A stretch of 64,000 nt of DNA from Podarcis raffonei (Eukaryota; Chordata; Lepidosauria; Squamata; Lacertidae). The stretch spans positions 1,126,001 to 1,190,000 of the forward strand of contig NC_070607.1 of the NCBI RefSeq assembly GCF_027172205.1. The letters are read 5' to 3'. The position numbers and the translations under genes are program-made. How positions within the stretch are numbered: the first letter of the stretch is position 1; each line of letters begins with the position of its first letter. This document shows, piece by piece, positions 1 to 12,409 of the stretch. The notes below the pieces were generated by a model. That model was not told the origin of the DNA, ran no database searches, and was given only the letters and a program-made list of their open reading frames with translations.

Positions 1-1074
1 GTTCCATGTTGAGAATAAGTTCAGTGGAGCAGGACAGGTTAGCTGTTAGGCACTTTGCAGATAGAAGAATTTTGCAGGTAGCCAGCACGGCAAATGCAGG
101 AAACTTGGGTTTGGACTTGGTTTGTTGTGACTGAGACTGTGGCATGAGACTAAGTTACACTGCTCAGTTTTGTGCTGTTCACAGATCTCTTTTAAAAGGT
201 AATTATTGAAATTCAAACGTTTATATTTTTCTTTGCCAGTGGTGGGGTTGCTATGTCAGTCAACATTTGTTTTAGTTTGAAGGAATGGGCCAGGAGGGGG
301 GAGGGAGCCACCAAAACCTGGCGCAGCAATAATGTTGAAAAGGGCCAGCTCATCCGTCTTGCATCTGAAAAGCTGCCCCCCCCCCCCCAGTGTGAAAAAG
401 TTCGCAATGTCACAGTAGTTTTTTCAGCTAGGGGAGCACATTGCAAGTAGTCCTCAAAACACAGCATTTTGCTCTCAGTTGTCATGCCAAGGTGGTGCAA
501 GAAGTGATGTCAGCATAGGCTCCATATCTTCCTGGAAAAGAGAAATAATTGTTTGAGGGTCAACTGTTAATTTCAATAGTTCCATAGCAAATGTCACCGG
601 AATTTCAACAGTTTTACACAGAGTTCCATTGCTGCCTTACAGTCTTTCTAAGTTAGAAACCAGAGTGTCTGGAGGCCCTGTGTATATTGTTTTGAAGACC
701 TGATACCACCACACAAAATCCCACACTCCCACATCCTCCATGTTCATTGAAATTATTGTGGAGATCCCCTCCAGAATATCTCAAATGACCTCTGCATGGT
801 GTCTGGGTGTTCAGCTGCATGCAAATCAGCACCTCACCACAAGAAAAGCAGAGTTTCGAATCTCAAGGAGAGAGTTGTACATGTTTGGACATGCAGACAC
901 CCAACTGAATACATCTGTATGTACCTGAAGGCAGAGCTAAGACCATAAAAATGTAAGACGTGCCCCTGGAACAGACCAAGGCTCCATGCAGTCCGGCTTC
1001 CTACTTCTCCCAGTGGGCAGCCCAACAAGCAGCATGTGAGGCAACCATTCTCTTTTGTCTGTCTCCAGAAATAG
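1..1074. other. Intergenic sequence, no gene recognised
   Basis: No exon, RNA gene or clear transposon was recognised. It holds a 13-bp C-run (376-388). Reading frames here are short and not protein-like. Confidence 0.5.
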
Positions 1075-1076
1075 TA

Positions 1077-1302
1077 CAGTGGTACCTCGGGTTACATACG
1101 CTTCAGGTTACAGACTCCGCTAACTCAGAAATAGTGCTTCAGGTTAAGCACTTTGCTTCAGGATGAGAACAGAAATCGTGCTCCGGTGGAGCGGCAGCAG
1201 CGGGAGGCCCCATTAGCTAAAGTGGTGCTTCAGGTTAAGAACAGTTTCAGGTTAAGAACGGACCTCCGGAATGAATTAAGTACTTAACCCGAGGTACCAC
1301 TG
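1077..1302 (+). mobile_element. Tigger-like MITE, copy A
   Basis: 226 bp with terminal inverted repeats CAGTGGTACCTCGGGTTA... and ...TTAACCCGAGGTACCACTG, flanked by TA on both sides. The inverted-repeat start and TA duplication fit the pogo/Tigger branch of Tc1/mariner. The interior shows repeated CTTCAGGTTAAGAAC-type units and no transposase, so it is non-autonomous. Confidence 0.85.
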
Positions 1303-3740
1303 TAGTTCAGAGAATCAGAGTTATTCTGTGCCTGAGTTGGCTTTTCCATTAGCTGTTATGGCTAAGAGCACCCTTGACAGTCCTCTGCCCCATGAGCGTG
1401 GCTAATCCCCTCTCTGAGGCAGTGGGCACCACATCTATAGAAGTTCCGAGCAGAAGACAACAATAAGCGTTGGTGATTGATGTGAAGAACTTTGGATATT
1501 TGAAGCTGTCTTCTATGGAGCCAGAACTTCTCATGATCTGGTTACATCCTAAATAATGACATTATCCTACACAATCATACACTTTAAGCAGATTGTAGAA
1601 CATTTTTTATTTTTTTATTTTTTTAGCGAAAAGCAGCAGTACCCCTGGGCTTTGTGGCTTTTGTCATAAACAGACTTAACATTTGAAAAGGTCCCATGAC
1701 ACCACAAACCCACATCACAGCAAGTTGCTTCCCTTGTCAGGAGTGACAAGCTGCAGAAACCCTTCTTAAAATACAGCTATAGTTGGGGGAAATATCAGAT
1801 AAAACCTCTCTGATGCAAAGGCTCTGATGCAAACAATGCCTTGTTCACAGAGGCTGTCGTCCGTTGAGACACCGCTGAAGTATCTCAGGACTCTTTGCTT
1901 CTGAGCTTAGATACTTTCACATGGAACCGAGAGCACGGAGTCAAATTTTCCTTCCACCCCAAAGGACTTTGGAGTGCTGATCCCCCACAGCTTGGTTTGG
2001 CCTCCCATCTCATGCCAGCTGTTGCCACATCTGTACACCCTTACTTCACTGTCATCAACTGGCTCCTTGGTGAAAATGAAAATAAATAAATCCTTAATCT
2101 GAAAAAATGAAAATATGGGATTCAGCAAACTCCTAAACAAGGATGTTTATAATAAAACCTACAGAGAAACTGGGAAGCTGCAGTTGTAAACACATTTACC
2201 AAGAGTAAACAACATTGAACATAATGGGATTTACTTCTGAGTAAGCGCCATATTGACCTGAATACAGACAGCCCCCAAATACAGGCCACTCTGCTTAAAA
2301 TGAGATTTCTTTGAAAGGAAAAAAATATATAGGCATATACTGAAAAGAATTACAGGAACACACAAACACACTTGTGAGAGTTTTTCAATTCCCAAAGAGA
2401 TGTTTTATTCATTTTAATAATCACTGCTCCCCCTCCATTTCTTTCAGTTCAAAGAAAGATGCTTTAGCCAGTTTAGTCATCACGGCGTTCTTCATCTTTG
2501 TCACTTTCATTGTTGTTCTCTTCTTCCTGATCTTACCACAATATGTCATCTTCATTACCACTCGTTGCAATGGGAAGGCAGCATTTTCTGAAGTCACTGG
2601 CAACAGATTCAGATTCTTTCTCTTTCCATTGAAAACAACTTACAGCAGGTCCAGTAGCTTGGTGAGAGGACATATTTTCTGAGCAAAAGTCAACCAGAGA
2701 ACTGCATTTGGAGGTTGTCCTTGAAGGGCTTATGCACAACTCCCTTGAGGACTTGTAGCTGTAATGTCATTCCACCAGAGACAAAGCTGGATCTGGAAGC
2801 CCCCCCCCCCCCAATGCAAACCTGCTCCTTTGGGGGTGGGCAGTTGGCCAAACTGTTGGATATGGGAAGAATGTACCCAACATGCCTCCATCTGGCTGGG
2901 ATTCAAGTTCCTCACCCATCCCACCACCACATCCAAGCATCGTAACAGGAAGGTAGAACCTGATAGCCCCCATATGCATGTTGGTGGGCTGTGGCAATAC
3001 GAAGTGCTGCTCTCTTGAGGGATGGTTCTTGTCTAGGTCCAGGAAGCCTCACTGCAGCTGAGATGCAGGGGGGTGTTGCTCCATCTTCAGCACTGACATC
3101 AGGATGCACATCTGTCATCAAAGGGGGGGGGAGGATGGGGCAAATTTCCTTGGAGCCTCTGCAACTTGCATAAGGTCCTACTGGCTCACATTCACAAAGA
3201 TGCTTCATCAGCAGCAATGCCCCTCGACTGCAAAAGGTGCCTATCAGGGAACATTAAAATGAAAACAGCATTCCTCTCCCCATTCTGTCGCTCAGAGGCA
3301 CTCTCCTGAGATTTCTGGATTACTGAAAGTCACAACACAAGGGACACCATCTTTTTGTTTTTTTGCAGAGATGTATGCCAGTGATAGCCATGACAACACC
3401 TGCCTGTTTCCAAATGACCCGCAGCCTTACTGCCTGGCCTTCTCAGAAGTTTTCCAAAGCTGCTTCATTGTATCATAATATAGTGGGGTACCTGCATCCC
3501 TAGCAGGCAACACTCCTATCTCATCATGATTTGAATTAAAATATTTATTTATTAAATGTGTCTATCTCAGGGTGGTCCACAGCATAAAGATACAAGAAAA
3601 AACACACCAAAAGACATTTAAAAAAAACCAAGAACAACAAAACACACACCCCAATTTTAAAAGCAGAATAGTAAGTTCCATCTGCTCAGAAATGCTAACC
3701 TGGTTCATTTGGGCAGCATTTTCCCTGCTGTGCTTCATTG
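1303..3740. other. Intergenic sequence, no gene recognised
   Basis: No exon was recognised. There are a C-run at 2800-2812, a G-run near 3123-3131 and a short stretch near 2217-2265 (AATGGGATTTACTTCTGAGT) that resembles an old dispersed repeat. On the minus strand around 2420-2600 there is an acidic Glu/Asp/Asn-rich stretch broken by stops that I could not identify. Confidence 0.45.
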
Positions 3741-3748
3741 CCAGCAGC

Positions 3749-3899
3749 CAGTGGCGTAGCGTGGGGGGTGCAGGGGGGCGGGCGCACCGGGCACAACATC
3801 TGGGGGGGGCGCTCGCACTCGCAGCTCTAAAATCCACAGGTTAGGGGGCGCAAATTACTTGCCTTGCCCCGGGTGCTGACACCCCACGTTACGCCACTG
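3749..3899. mobile_element. hAT-type MITE (151 bp)
   Basis: Ends CAGTGGCGTAGCGTGGGG and CCCCACGTTACGCCACTG are inverted repeats, flanked by a perfect 8-bp duplication CCAGCAGC (3741-3748 and 3900-3907). The 8-bp duplication and CAGTGGCG ends are typical of hAT elements. Too short to encode transposase; interior is GC-rich. Confidence 0.9.
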
Positions 3900-4148
3900 C
3901 CAGCAGCAATGGATTTCTTCCAGATGCACAGAAAATGGGTGGCTCATGCAGATGCAGAGATACCTTTGAGCCAAGATTTGGTGGCCAGTTGTTCAAAACC
4001 AAGTACCTTCTTTTGTGGCACTCTTACTATGATAAATTGCTAATTATCTTTATGATTGTGGAGAAAGGCCCATTAGGTGGCTGGAGACATTTCACACAGA
4101 GAGAAAGAGACAGAGGCAGAGAGAAAGCAGACTGTCCAGCCCATGGAC

Positions 4149-4200
4149 TCCAGATGCTGTTGGACTCCAACTCCCATCAGCCTCAGAAAGCCTAGTCAAT
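4149..4200. repeat. Palindromic CCAGATGCTGTTGGACT repeat, partial
   Basis: Contains CCAGATGCTGTTGGACTCCA and ACTCCCATCAGCC, the left arm of a dispersed palindromic repeat also seen at 5751-5865, 45288-45374 and 50801-50880. The right arm is degraded here. Confidence 0.55.
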
Positions 4201-4986
4201 GGTGAGGGATGAGGAGACTTGAGAGCCACAGGTCCCCCATTCCGGCTCTAAGAAAAGGCCAGGTCTTGTTTTGCTTCCCCAACTAGAAACGCACAAACAG
4301 GGAGGGAAGGAGGAAGGAGCTGAAAAATGAAAACACAAAAGCCACTCTCACATGCATTTGTGGCCTTTGCACATTGCTGACTGCAAAAAAACAAACTGTG
4401 GGTCATTTTCTTTGAAAAGTTAGTTAACAGTCCCTTTCCTATTGAAATTTGTGTGGAATTTTTCCAGGGTGAAAAAATGTGCCATGTTTGCCCAGTGTCA
4501 AAAATGTGTCACTGCTGCCATCCAGTGGCTGCACACTGGAACTCCTGGGACTTTTTCCTGGCAGTAGGCTGTGAGGTTTCTAGAGCACAGAGAAGACTTT
4601 CAAGTTAGCCTGGAGTCAGGTCTGTGGTGGGAAGACTCATTCAAACTCCGTCATGCAACCCTTTTGCCAAGGAAGGAACTAGAAGAAGCAAGAGAGAAGG
4701 TAGCTGCAAGGTGCTCTTGCTGCAAGTTCCCTGCATAGAGCACCAGGATGGCAAGTCAGTCTAGCAGGATGGAGCCTCACCAAGGAATGGCAGAACTGAG
4801 GCCTCCCTCTTTGGGGGAAAGAGGTGTAGCTGCAGGCAGAAGCTCCCAGGTACAATCCTTGACATCTCCAACTAGGCCGGGGGGGAGGGAGTCCTTTATG
4901 AAACCCCAGAGAGCCACTCGGGGAAGGCAGTACTGAGCCAGAGGGAGCAACGGTAGGATTCTGTATTAGGCAAACAAACAGAGGCA

Positions 4987-4988
<2 letters not shown>

Positions 4989-5046
<58 letters not shown>
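4989..5046. repeat. (CT)n microsatellite
   Basis: About 58 bp of uninterrupted CT dinucleotides. Confidence 0.97.
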
Positions 5047-5048
<2 letters not shown>

Positions 5049-5202
5049 CCTCTTAGAAGTAAGAAAAGGACCAAGTCACAGGAGCCCAATTAAGAGAGTG
5101 ATTCAACCATGCACATGAACCTACCTACATTCTGATCAACATAATGGCCGCTTATACCACCATCTTGATAACAGATTGTCTCGCTCTTGTAGAACCTCTT
5201 GC

Positions 5203-5590
5203 CATAGAATCTTAGAATCATAGAGTTGGAAGGGACCCCCAAGGGTCATCTAGTCCAACCCCCTGCAATGCAGGAATCTCAACTAAAGCATCCATGGCAG
5301 ATGGTCACCCAACCTCTGCTTAAAAACTTCCAGTGAAGGAGAGTCCACAACCTCCCAAGGGAAACTGTTCCACTGCTGAACAGCTCTTACTGTCAGTAAG
5401 TGTTTCCAAATGTTTAGTCGGAATCTTCTTTCTCGTACTTTGAAGCCATTGCCTTGAGTCCTACCCTCTGGAGCAGGAGAAAACAAGCTTGCTCCGTCTT
5501 CCAAGCCTTTTAGAAACCTGTTTGTCTGGGTTCCTGTGACTTTTCTCAGCAGAATGTAAGGCACCTTTTTAAATGCCCATGAAAGACCAC
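5203..5590 (-). mobile_element. CR1 LINE 3' fragment
   Basis: On the minus strand the sequence ends in GGTTGGACTAGATGACCCTT, then CCAACTCTATGATTCTA, the conserved CR1 3' end. The upstream part (AGGTTGGGTGACCATCTGCC, ACTGTCAGTAAGAGCTGTTC) is the usual CR1 C-terminal/3' UTR sequence. 5'-truncated. Confidence 0.9.
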
Positions 5591-5750
5591 ATGGAGCGGG
5601 AGGCCAGGGCACAGGCCGGCTGTGTTGAGGAAACCCCTCATGCATTTCTCAAGTAGGAAAGCAGGGAGTGGGTAAATTCACACACACACACACCCCATTA
5701 TCAAGAGGCCAAGACAGGCATCCTCTTCACTCCCTGTTCTCCAGCTCAGG

Positions 5751-5865
5751 GATGGGGAACTTGTGGCGCTTCAGAGTTTACAGATTTTCCATCACTGACT
5801 GTTGGCCCCGTTTGCTGCGGCTGAGGAGAGTCCAGAAACCTCTGGAGAACCACAGCTGCCCCTTC
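5751..5865. repeat. Degenerate palindromic CCAGATGTT-type repeat
   Basis: GGGATGGGGAACTTGTGGCG at the left pairs with AACCACAGCTGCCCCTTCC at the right, and the inner arms retain the TGTTGG/GAGTCCAG core. Same family as 45288-45374; decayed. Confidence 0.4.
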
Positions 5866-6346
5866 CTTGCGCCAGCGAGGGCTTACTTCGAGTAAGAGAA
5901 AAATGGAGCTGGAAAGAAGGGAAAGAAAGAAAGAGAATTGCAGAGGCTGTGTGTTTGACTGACGCATGGCTTAACGTGTAAAAACAAGGATCAGGCTTTT
6001 TGTTTTTGCAGGGTCCAGGTGACGTCTTGGCACACACGACGGGTTCCGCCCATTGCAGCTGTGGAATATTGAGGGGGCCTGGACCCTCCTCAAAAATTTG
6101 GGGGACCTCAGCCCCTTGGCCCCCCTAGATGGTACCCCTGCCTCTTGGAATCAAAATGGCAGGCTTTACCCCTCATTTCCATGTAATCCAGATTTTCCCT
6201 TTCTGGGAAAAATCCAGTAAGTATGCAAAGCTGTTTCCAATGTGACTTTCAGTATCCCAGCGACCCGTTTGCCGTATTAAGTCCCTACCTGGAAGCCCAG
6301 AGCAAACCGACCAGCCCATGGCAGCTTAGCAAGAGCCATGTCTGCT

Positions 6347-6358
6347 GAAACCTGGCAA
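6347..6358. repeat. Target-site duplication, left copy
   Basis: GAAACCTGGCAA, identical to 6910-6921, flanks the truncated L1 between them. Confidence 0.9.
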
Positions 6359-6909
6359 GGTTGTTTGGGAAGCGGTTTATAACGAGTTTAAAAATATGTT
6401 TAAGTACAGCTTTCCCAAAAAGCCGGAAGAATTTTTGCTAGGTTTGGTGGGAGAAGATATTAAGAAGATTGATCAAAGATTATATCTGTATGCAACAACA
6501 GCAGCTAGAGTTCTGATAGCTCAAAAGTGGAAGCAACAGATGGCCACAATAGGAGAATGGCAGATAAAGCTGGTTGAATACGCTGAGATGGCTAAATTGA
6601 CACACAGAATTCGCAATCAGGAGGAGAAAAAGTACCAAAAAGAATGGAGTAAATTTTTTATTTATATAAGTGAAAACTGTACAAATTTGAAAACATTGGC
6701 AGGATTGAAGTAAATCTTATGTCAGGTTGTAATATTTAATCAAAGAAACTGTGAATTATAGAATGGAATAGGAAAACTGGTGGAAGGGAAGGACGGAAGT
6801 CAACAGCTCTACGGAGCATAAAGTAGGATACATGTAATAAGATTTGATGTTTTATTGGTGTTGGTGGGTGATCTTAAATCTCAATAAAAATTATTTTAAA
6901 AAAGAAAAA
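6359..6909 (+). mobile_element. 5'-truncated L1 LINE (ORF2 C-terminus and 3' UTR)
   Basis: About 550 bp. The open frame from about 6396 to 6713 encodes FKYSFPKKPEEFLLGLVGED...YLYATTAARVLIAQKWKQQM, aligning with the C-terminus of the ORF2 product at 57172-60747 (FRYTFPKKPEAFLLGMVDQ). It ends with AATAAAAATTATTTT and an A-rich tail and is bounded by perfect 12-bp target-site duplications. A classic 5'-truncated insertion, not very old. Confidence 0.92.
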
Positions 6910-6921
6910 GAAACCTGGCAA
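6910..6921. repeat. Target-site duplication, right copy
   Basis: GAAACCTGGCAA directly after the A-rich tail, identical to 6347-6358. Confidence 0.9.
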
Positions 6922-8117
6922 TTCAGGTTGGGTTTGCCGTTGATGTAAATCTGAAGCAGATGCTGGCAGACAGTGAGCAGGAGGAGGGTGTTGCGGACAA
7001 AGTGGGGCGGGGTCCCCCGTTCAAATCACAGGAGCCTGAGTGGATCAAGCTGAGCGTTAAGCTGCAGGGACTGGCAGCAGAGCAGTGCTGAAGCGAAAAG
7101 GCAAACAAGAACGGGCCCACACCACGGCAGCAACTACTGACATCCCCAAATACCTGCCAGAATACGGCAGGAAACCTCCATTTTCCTTTGTCTGAAGGAA
7201 CCATCCTGTTTGACAGCAAGCCTGTTAAACTTCAAATCCCGCTTAGGAAAGAGCAGCCCCTCCAGGGGACATGGAGGAGGAGCAGGCAGGATGCGCACCA
7301 CCCAGGCAGAGCTTGCTGCAAAGAGCTCAGTATCGCCTCTCTCTAAGGCACACCCGCCCCAAGGGAAACCTCCAGGTCAGCCTGTTCTGCATGCGGAAGG
7401 GCACGGGAATTCGCTTTTTAAAAAAAGACAATTGCTTTCACTGGGCTCCAACGAAATAAAGTTATTATACAGTGAGATAGGGGAGGGGACCTGAGTCGTG
7501 ACATGGGCAGAACAGAGGAGACATAATCCCTGGACTGTAGCCCCCCACACAGGACCACCGTCCTGGCAGCCATCTTGAACAAGAGTGCACATCTTATGAA
7601 ACCCCTTGACATTTCCTTTCATTACCCGACCTTCTTGTCTTGTAGTGATCAGGGCATGGATGTCAATAATTTATTGGGTTACTTTACAGACATCCTGCTA
7701 TAAGAGCCCTAGCAGTACTCTCTCGTTTTTAACTGACGTGTAGGATAGTATCACAAATGCCACTTCCTGGGCAGCTTGTGAGATGAGCGCAGGGTGCGGC
7801 CCTCCAGCTCCGGAGAGGCTCTGCCCTTCGAGGCTCCTCCGTGGGGTGAGCCACAGTCTTCCCGCTTTGGTGCCAAAAGAGAGATGCAAGGGGCTTGATA
7901 AATGGCACATGAAGGACGTGATTCTGTTTCTGACTTCTTTTGCCCGCAAAAGCCGGGGCTCTTTCCCCCACAGAGGAGCGTAACAGGATCTATTTGATGT
8001 GGCAGAGTTTCCTATCGAGAGGTGTGAAGTGTGTCATGCAGGCCACAAAGCTCCCTCTGGCTTAGACTTGCCTACTTAGGGTGTGAGGCAGTTTCCGGAA
8101 GTGCAAACTGCAGCGGG

Positions 8118-8148
<31 letters not shown>

Positions 8149-9378
8149 GCTTAACCCTTTCTTTTCTGGGGCGAAGAGTTCCTGCACAAAACATGGGGCA
8201 GATGGCTTCCCTCCTGCTTGCAACATGAGGGTGGGACTTGGGCATGAGAGGGTGGGAATCTTTGCCTTGGTTGCATCTCATCTCAGATCTTCCTCCTTGT
8301 CAGTCTAGAGCTGTAGAGTCAGTCACAAGGTGGCTCCTCAAAGTCTTGTCGGCTGCCTAGTTTGTATAAGAGACCAGTGCGCTAGCTAAATGTGATCTCC
8401 CATCCTCTGATAAAGGGCTCCAGACCCAACTCTCTGAAATGATAGGCAAGGGATGCTGTGGCAATGCCTTGTTTTCTTTTTGGGGAGGCAGATGTGCTTC
8501 CTGGAAACGCATCCCATACGCTATAAAGATATTGTTGTGAGTTTGGGGTGTGCCGGAGTCCCTTCTAGTCCCTGGATCCAGCAAGGATTCAATTGCTGGA
8601 ATAGCCAGGGCAGCTTCTTGATATTGACCCTCTAAGTGTATGTCATTAAGCTAACAAAGGAAGTGGCTCTGTGCCAGAGATCAAATGGGTGCCCTGCCCC
8701 CCAACTAGCTTGTAGTTAGAAGGACAAAACGCCAGAGCTGTGTGCGAGAGCTAGAAGCAGGCTGCAGACTGAAGCCTAAGAGGGACAGGCTTGATTTCTG
8801 CCTGAATCCAAGGCTGTGGCGATGGGACAAGCACAGCCTCCTGGGGTGTTAATGCTGTGAGCCCCTCCATCATAGGCCCAGCTTGTGGATATGTATAAAT
8901 AAATTGCATATCCTAAAGACACCACAGTCTCCGCTGTCCCTTATTCCAGGGAAACCAAACCTTGGGAAAGCACCTGCAACCCCTGGCATCTGGCTTCACT
9001 CAGATATTTTTCTTTTTGTGTGGGGGCAAAAATATATTCACCCCAGACTGCAGCCACGGGTGCAATGTTCAAGGGCTGGTTGACATGGCTAGCAGAATGA
9101 GGTGATGTGGTGCCGCTTCAGGCCACAGGGGAAAGTTGCAGGCTCCCCCCCCCCCCGCAACTCTTTCCTAGTGCAAGTCAAAGCAGTAGAAAAGTCTAGC
9201 ACATCAGGCACAGAGGTCAGCCTTTCCCTTTCCCTTGGAGGGAGGTAGTCGTTTGTAGACGCGTGTTAAAAATGTGAAGCCCACATGGCAGACTGAAATG
9301 GCGCAGCTCAGTTTGCCGTCAGCTCTGCTCACCCCAGATGCTGGAAGGGGCTGCAAATTGGTGGTGCATGTGCGCTCA
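6922..9378. other. Intergenic sequence, no gene recognised
   Basis: No exon recognised. Holds the (GT)n/(GC)n tract at 8119-8150 and a C-run at 9145-9156. Reading frames are short and overlap on both strands. Confidence 0.45.
8119..8150. repeat. (GT)n followed by (GC)n
   Basis: Alternating purine-pyrimidine tract of about 32 bp, the kind of sequence able to adopt Z-DNA. Confidence 0.95.
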
Positions 9379-9608
9379 CCAGTGTGGTGTAGTGGTTAAG
9401 AGTCTTGTAATCTGAGGAACCGGGTTCGTGTCTCCGCTCCTCCACATGCAGCTGCTGGGTGTCCTTGGGCCAGTCACACTTCTCTGAAGTCTCTCAGCCC
9501 CACTCACCTCACAGAGTGTTTGTTGTGGGGGAGGAAGGGAAAAGAGAATGTGAGCCGCTTTGAGACTCCTTAAAGGGAGTGAAAGGCGGGATATCAAATC
9601 CAAACTCT
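9379..9608 (+). mobile_element. tRNA-derived SINE (MIR/CORE-like)
   Basis: Starts with a tRNA-like head: A-box-like GTGTAGTGGTTAAGAG and B-box-like GGGTTCGTGTC. Then a body with CCTTGGGCCAGTCACACTTC and CTCAGCCCCACTCACCTCAC, and a tail with GAGCCGCTTTGAGACTCC running into a CT microsatellite. This arrangement is that of MIR-type SINEs common in squamates; subfamily not determined. Confidence 0.8.

Positions 9609-9653
<45 letters not shown>
9609..9653. repeat. (CT)n microsatellite at SINE tail
   Basis: CT dinucleotide run of about 45 bp directly after the SINE, probably grown from its tail. Confidence 0.93.
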
Positions 9654-9657
<4 letters not shown>

Positions 9658-10183
9658 TCGGAACTACTCTTTTGACTAAAATTAGCCCTTTCAAGTCAGA
9701 TTCTCATTGACACTAAGGTTACATCATGTCTTTTGCCACATCAAAAGATACTACTTGTAATGGTTTGTACTTTAACAAATTTGGGCTTAGGTGTTTGAAA
9801 CAGCAGACTTAGCATCAGAAAGTGAGCTGGCCGTGCTCAGTCAGAGAGGTAATTTCTCTCTCAATAATTTCACAGCCTGGTTAAGGGTTGTCCTGTTGTG
9901 ACCGATTCATAATTAAAGTTTACCTCACACAGCACCAAAGTCTACAAGGAAGATCTGGCTAAAATGCTTACATATTCCAAGAAGAGCTGCTTTTAATAAA
10001 TGGGCAAGAAAGCCAAATTTAGAAGAGAAACATTTAGTCTCCAGGTCCAAGGCTATAGTCCAGCCATCAGATTTCCTTGAAACCAGCTCTAGAATAAGTA
10101 AGTCCCAGCCAGGGCTTTCAAGTGGGCATTTCTTTCTTATTAATGCTTCCAATCCACCTAGACCAGACGATGAGATGCAAATA

Positions 10184-10424
10184 CAGTGGTACCTCGGGTT
10201 AAGAACTTAATTCGTTCCGGAGGTCCGCTCTTAACCCGAAACTGTTCTTAACCCAAAGCACCACTTTAGCTAATGGGGCCTCCTGCTGCCGCCGCACCGC
10301 TGCTGCATGATTTCTGTTCTCATCCTGAAGCAAAGTTCTTACCCCGAGGTAATATTTCTGAGTTAGAGGAGTCTGTAACCGAAGCGTATGTAACCTGAAG
10401 CGTCTGTAGCCCAAGGTAGCACTG
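10184..10424 (-). mobile_element. Tigger-like MITE, copy B
   Basis: 241 bp, inverted relative to copy A, ends CAGTGGTACCTCGGGTTAAG and CCCAAGGTAGCACTG, TA on both sides (10182-10183, 10425-10426). No coding sequence. Confidence 0.85.
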
Positions 10425-10426
10425 TA

Positions 10427-12014
10427 TGTACAGCGTTGTGGTGCACTTTTCAGCAGACGGAAAGTTCTGCAAGAGAAGGAAAGGTCTCCTGACCAAAGGC
10501 CCCATTTCCTGAGAAACCAGGCTTACTGAGAAACTAAACCAGAGTGATTCTTGCAGACTGAGGTCAGAAACTGGCATCTCTCTGCTGTCGTACAAAGAAA
10601 TGCAATTCCCAGAAGCAAGCAAAAGGCTAGTTCCTGCACAGTGAAGCCCTCAGCCCTCGCCTGGGTGGTGTCCACAGTTTTCCATTCATGAGCCAGGCCT
10701 TGCAGAAGCACAGCCCTCCCCTCCCTTTCCCAGCGCAGAATAGACACAGTTGGCTATTAAATGAGCATTCAGTCCAATTTGTTTGTGGGGAGGCTAGATG
10801 ACATTGCATCAAAACAATTGTTATTCCACACATTCCGCTACATTTGCTTGTCACTCTGCTTAATGTGCGCCATAATTTAAAATATTTTGAGGAAGCAGGG
10901 TTGTTGTGCAAGAGCTCCTAATCAACTATAGCTGTGCAACCTGAATTTGCCAGTATGTGACTGAATCCCAGCCAAAAACAGGGATAGTCTCAAACTACCC
11001 CAAGTTCCCCACATATTCATCTCCATGTTACTTTCTGGGTTGTGAATAATGCCCCCCTCCAGACTGAAGAGATCCCAAAACATTGAGAGTATTCACCTGC
11101 CAGAATATTTTAACTTCTTTAATTTCTCTCCAAACAAAAATCATTCTAAATTTTCCCACAGAATTGAGGAAAATGCATAGGAATTAGTCTCATTTGAAGT
11201 TTCATGACCACGTTCATCTGAAGGTGCTTCGTCTTACATCACATTCACAAGACTGTCGGAACTGCTCAGGCGGTGCTGGGAATCAGGGGTGCTGAGGATG
11301 GTGCCAGTGATCCACAGTGCTTTGTGGGGCTCAAGGAGCTGCCTCTTTGCCTGCCTCCGAGCACAGAGAGAAAAAGTGGGAAAGTGGGTTTTGTTTTTTG
11401 GTTGAGAGTTGGCTAACTCTAGAGCCAAAGAGGTAGGCTGAAAAAGAGTGGCTTACATTTCTGGCACTGGGGGAGTTTTAAAAGTGTGACTGATGAATGA
11501 CAGCAACCCAATAGGCCTTCACTGGGAAGCTGCAGCACAGGACATAAACGCTGGATGGAACCAGACTAGCAGCTAGGCGGCCACATACTAGGAACTAACA
11601 GAAAACATTTCTGCTCCCTTCACACCTCAGCTACCACACAACCAAAGAACATCTCTTCAAATATGGATCCAAATTTGGCTGTTACATTTGGTCAATAGGG
11701 ACAGGTTTTTATGCCACAAAATCCCTGCTTTTCCCCAAATGGAGGATTTCCTGGCACTCTTTGGCAAGTCATGTGTGGTTCAAGGCTGTTTGTCTCTGAA
11801 GGAATCCAGCAGGAAAAGTCGACCCTCAGTTTAAATCTGTGGAGATCCACTTCAGGCCTTTTTTGAACTTCTCAGTGTAAAAAGTGAAGTCATGGAGTCT
11901 GATGGGCTTTCTAGAGAAGCAACGTTTGCAGTCCATCAGCTGTCCCAGATCATTTTCATGTTGCTCAGAATTTTTACATAGCCTGTATGATGAATGCTAA
12001 TCTTCCACCCACCC
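10427..12014. other. FASLG 3' UTR (proximal part) and downstream flank
   Basis: Sequence immediately downstream of the FASLG stop. The part from about 11100 to 12014 is a plausible 3' UTR by distance to a poly(A)-like site; the rest is unassigned. No other gene or obvious transposon seen. Confidence 0.4.
11118..11123 (-). terminator. Possible FASLG polyadenylation signal (ATTAAA)
   Basis: ATTAAA on the minus strand about 0.9 kb past the FASLG stop, a distance similar to the human 3' UTR. No stronger AATAAA was seen between this site and the stop. The motif is short and common, so support is weak. Confidence 0.2.
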
Positions 12015-12409
12015 CTAAAGCATATATAAGCCAAAGAAGGTTTTTGACTCCTCAGGATTCACCAGCGTGACTTCTGAGACACTCACATACAGGCTGTCCT
12101 GCCTGGAAAGGTTGAACAAAGCACCCAAATAGCTGCTTCTGCCCCACATGTGCCTGGCCACACAGTAGCTCATCTTTCGGTCCTCCATCAGCACCTGGAT
12201 ATCAGGATAAGATGGGTTTCTTTTGAAAACCACATGATCAAGAGGCTGGGGGGTGCAGGCCCCACCCCGGAAGAACACTTTGGAGTACACGAAGTAGAGG
12301 CCAGCTTCATCGATCACCAAACCCCTGTTTTCATACTGAACACCAGAAATGAAGGCATGTCCATAGGTACTCTCCCATTCCAGTGGGAGCGATCGCTGGT
12401 TTGCTTTGC
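12015..12409 (-). CDS. FASLG: FASLG exon 4: TNF-homology domain and stop
   Basis: Begins after the acceptor TTTCTAG and encodes (G)[11 protein letters not shown], then the receptor-binding jelly roll, with [16 protein letters not shown] and [18 protein letters not shown], ending at a TAG at 12015-12017. Both cysteines of the conserved TNF disulfide (GGAC and SYCV) are present, as is an NLS glycosylation sequon equivalent to one in human. The closing FFGLYML matches human FFGLYKL. The domain appears intact. Confidence 0.97.

Noticed and set aside
2420-3230. Minus-strand acidic Asp/Glu/Asn-rich stretch with several short frames
   Set aside because: Could be a decayed gene copy, but stops are frequent and no family could be named with confidence.
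4679-5089. Minus-strand frame with alternating Arg-Glu run
   Set aside because: It is a translation of the (CT)n microsatellite at 4989-5046. The same applies to 9376-9694.
8119-8150. Possible regulatory Z-DNA element
   Set aside because: Only a GT/GC microsatellite far from either gene; no other support.
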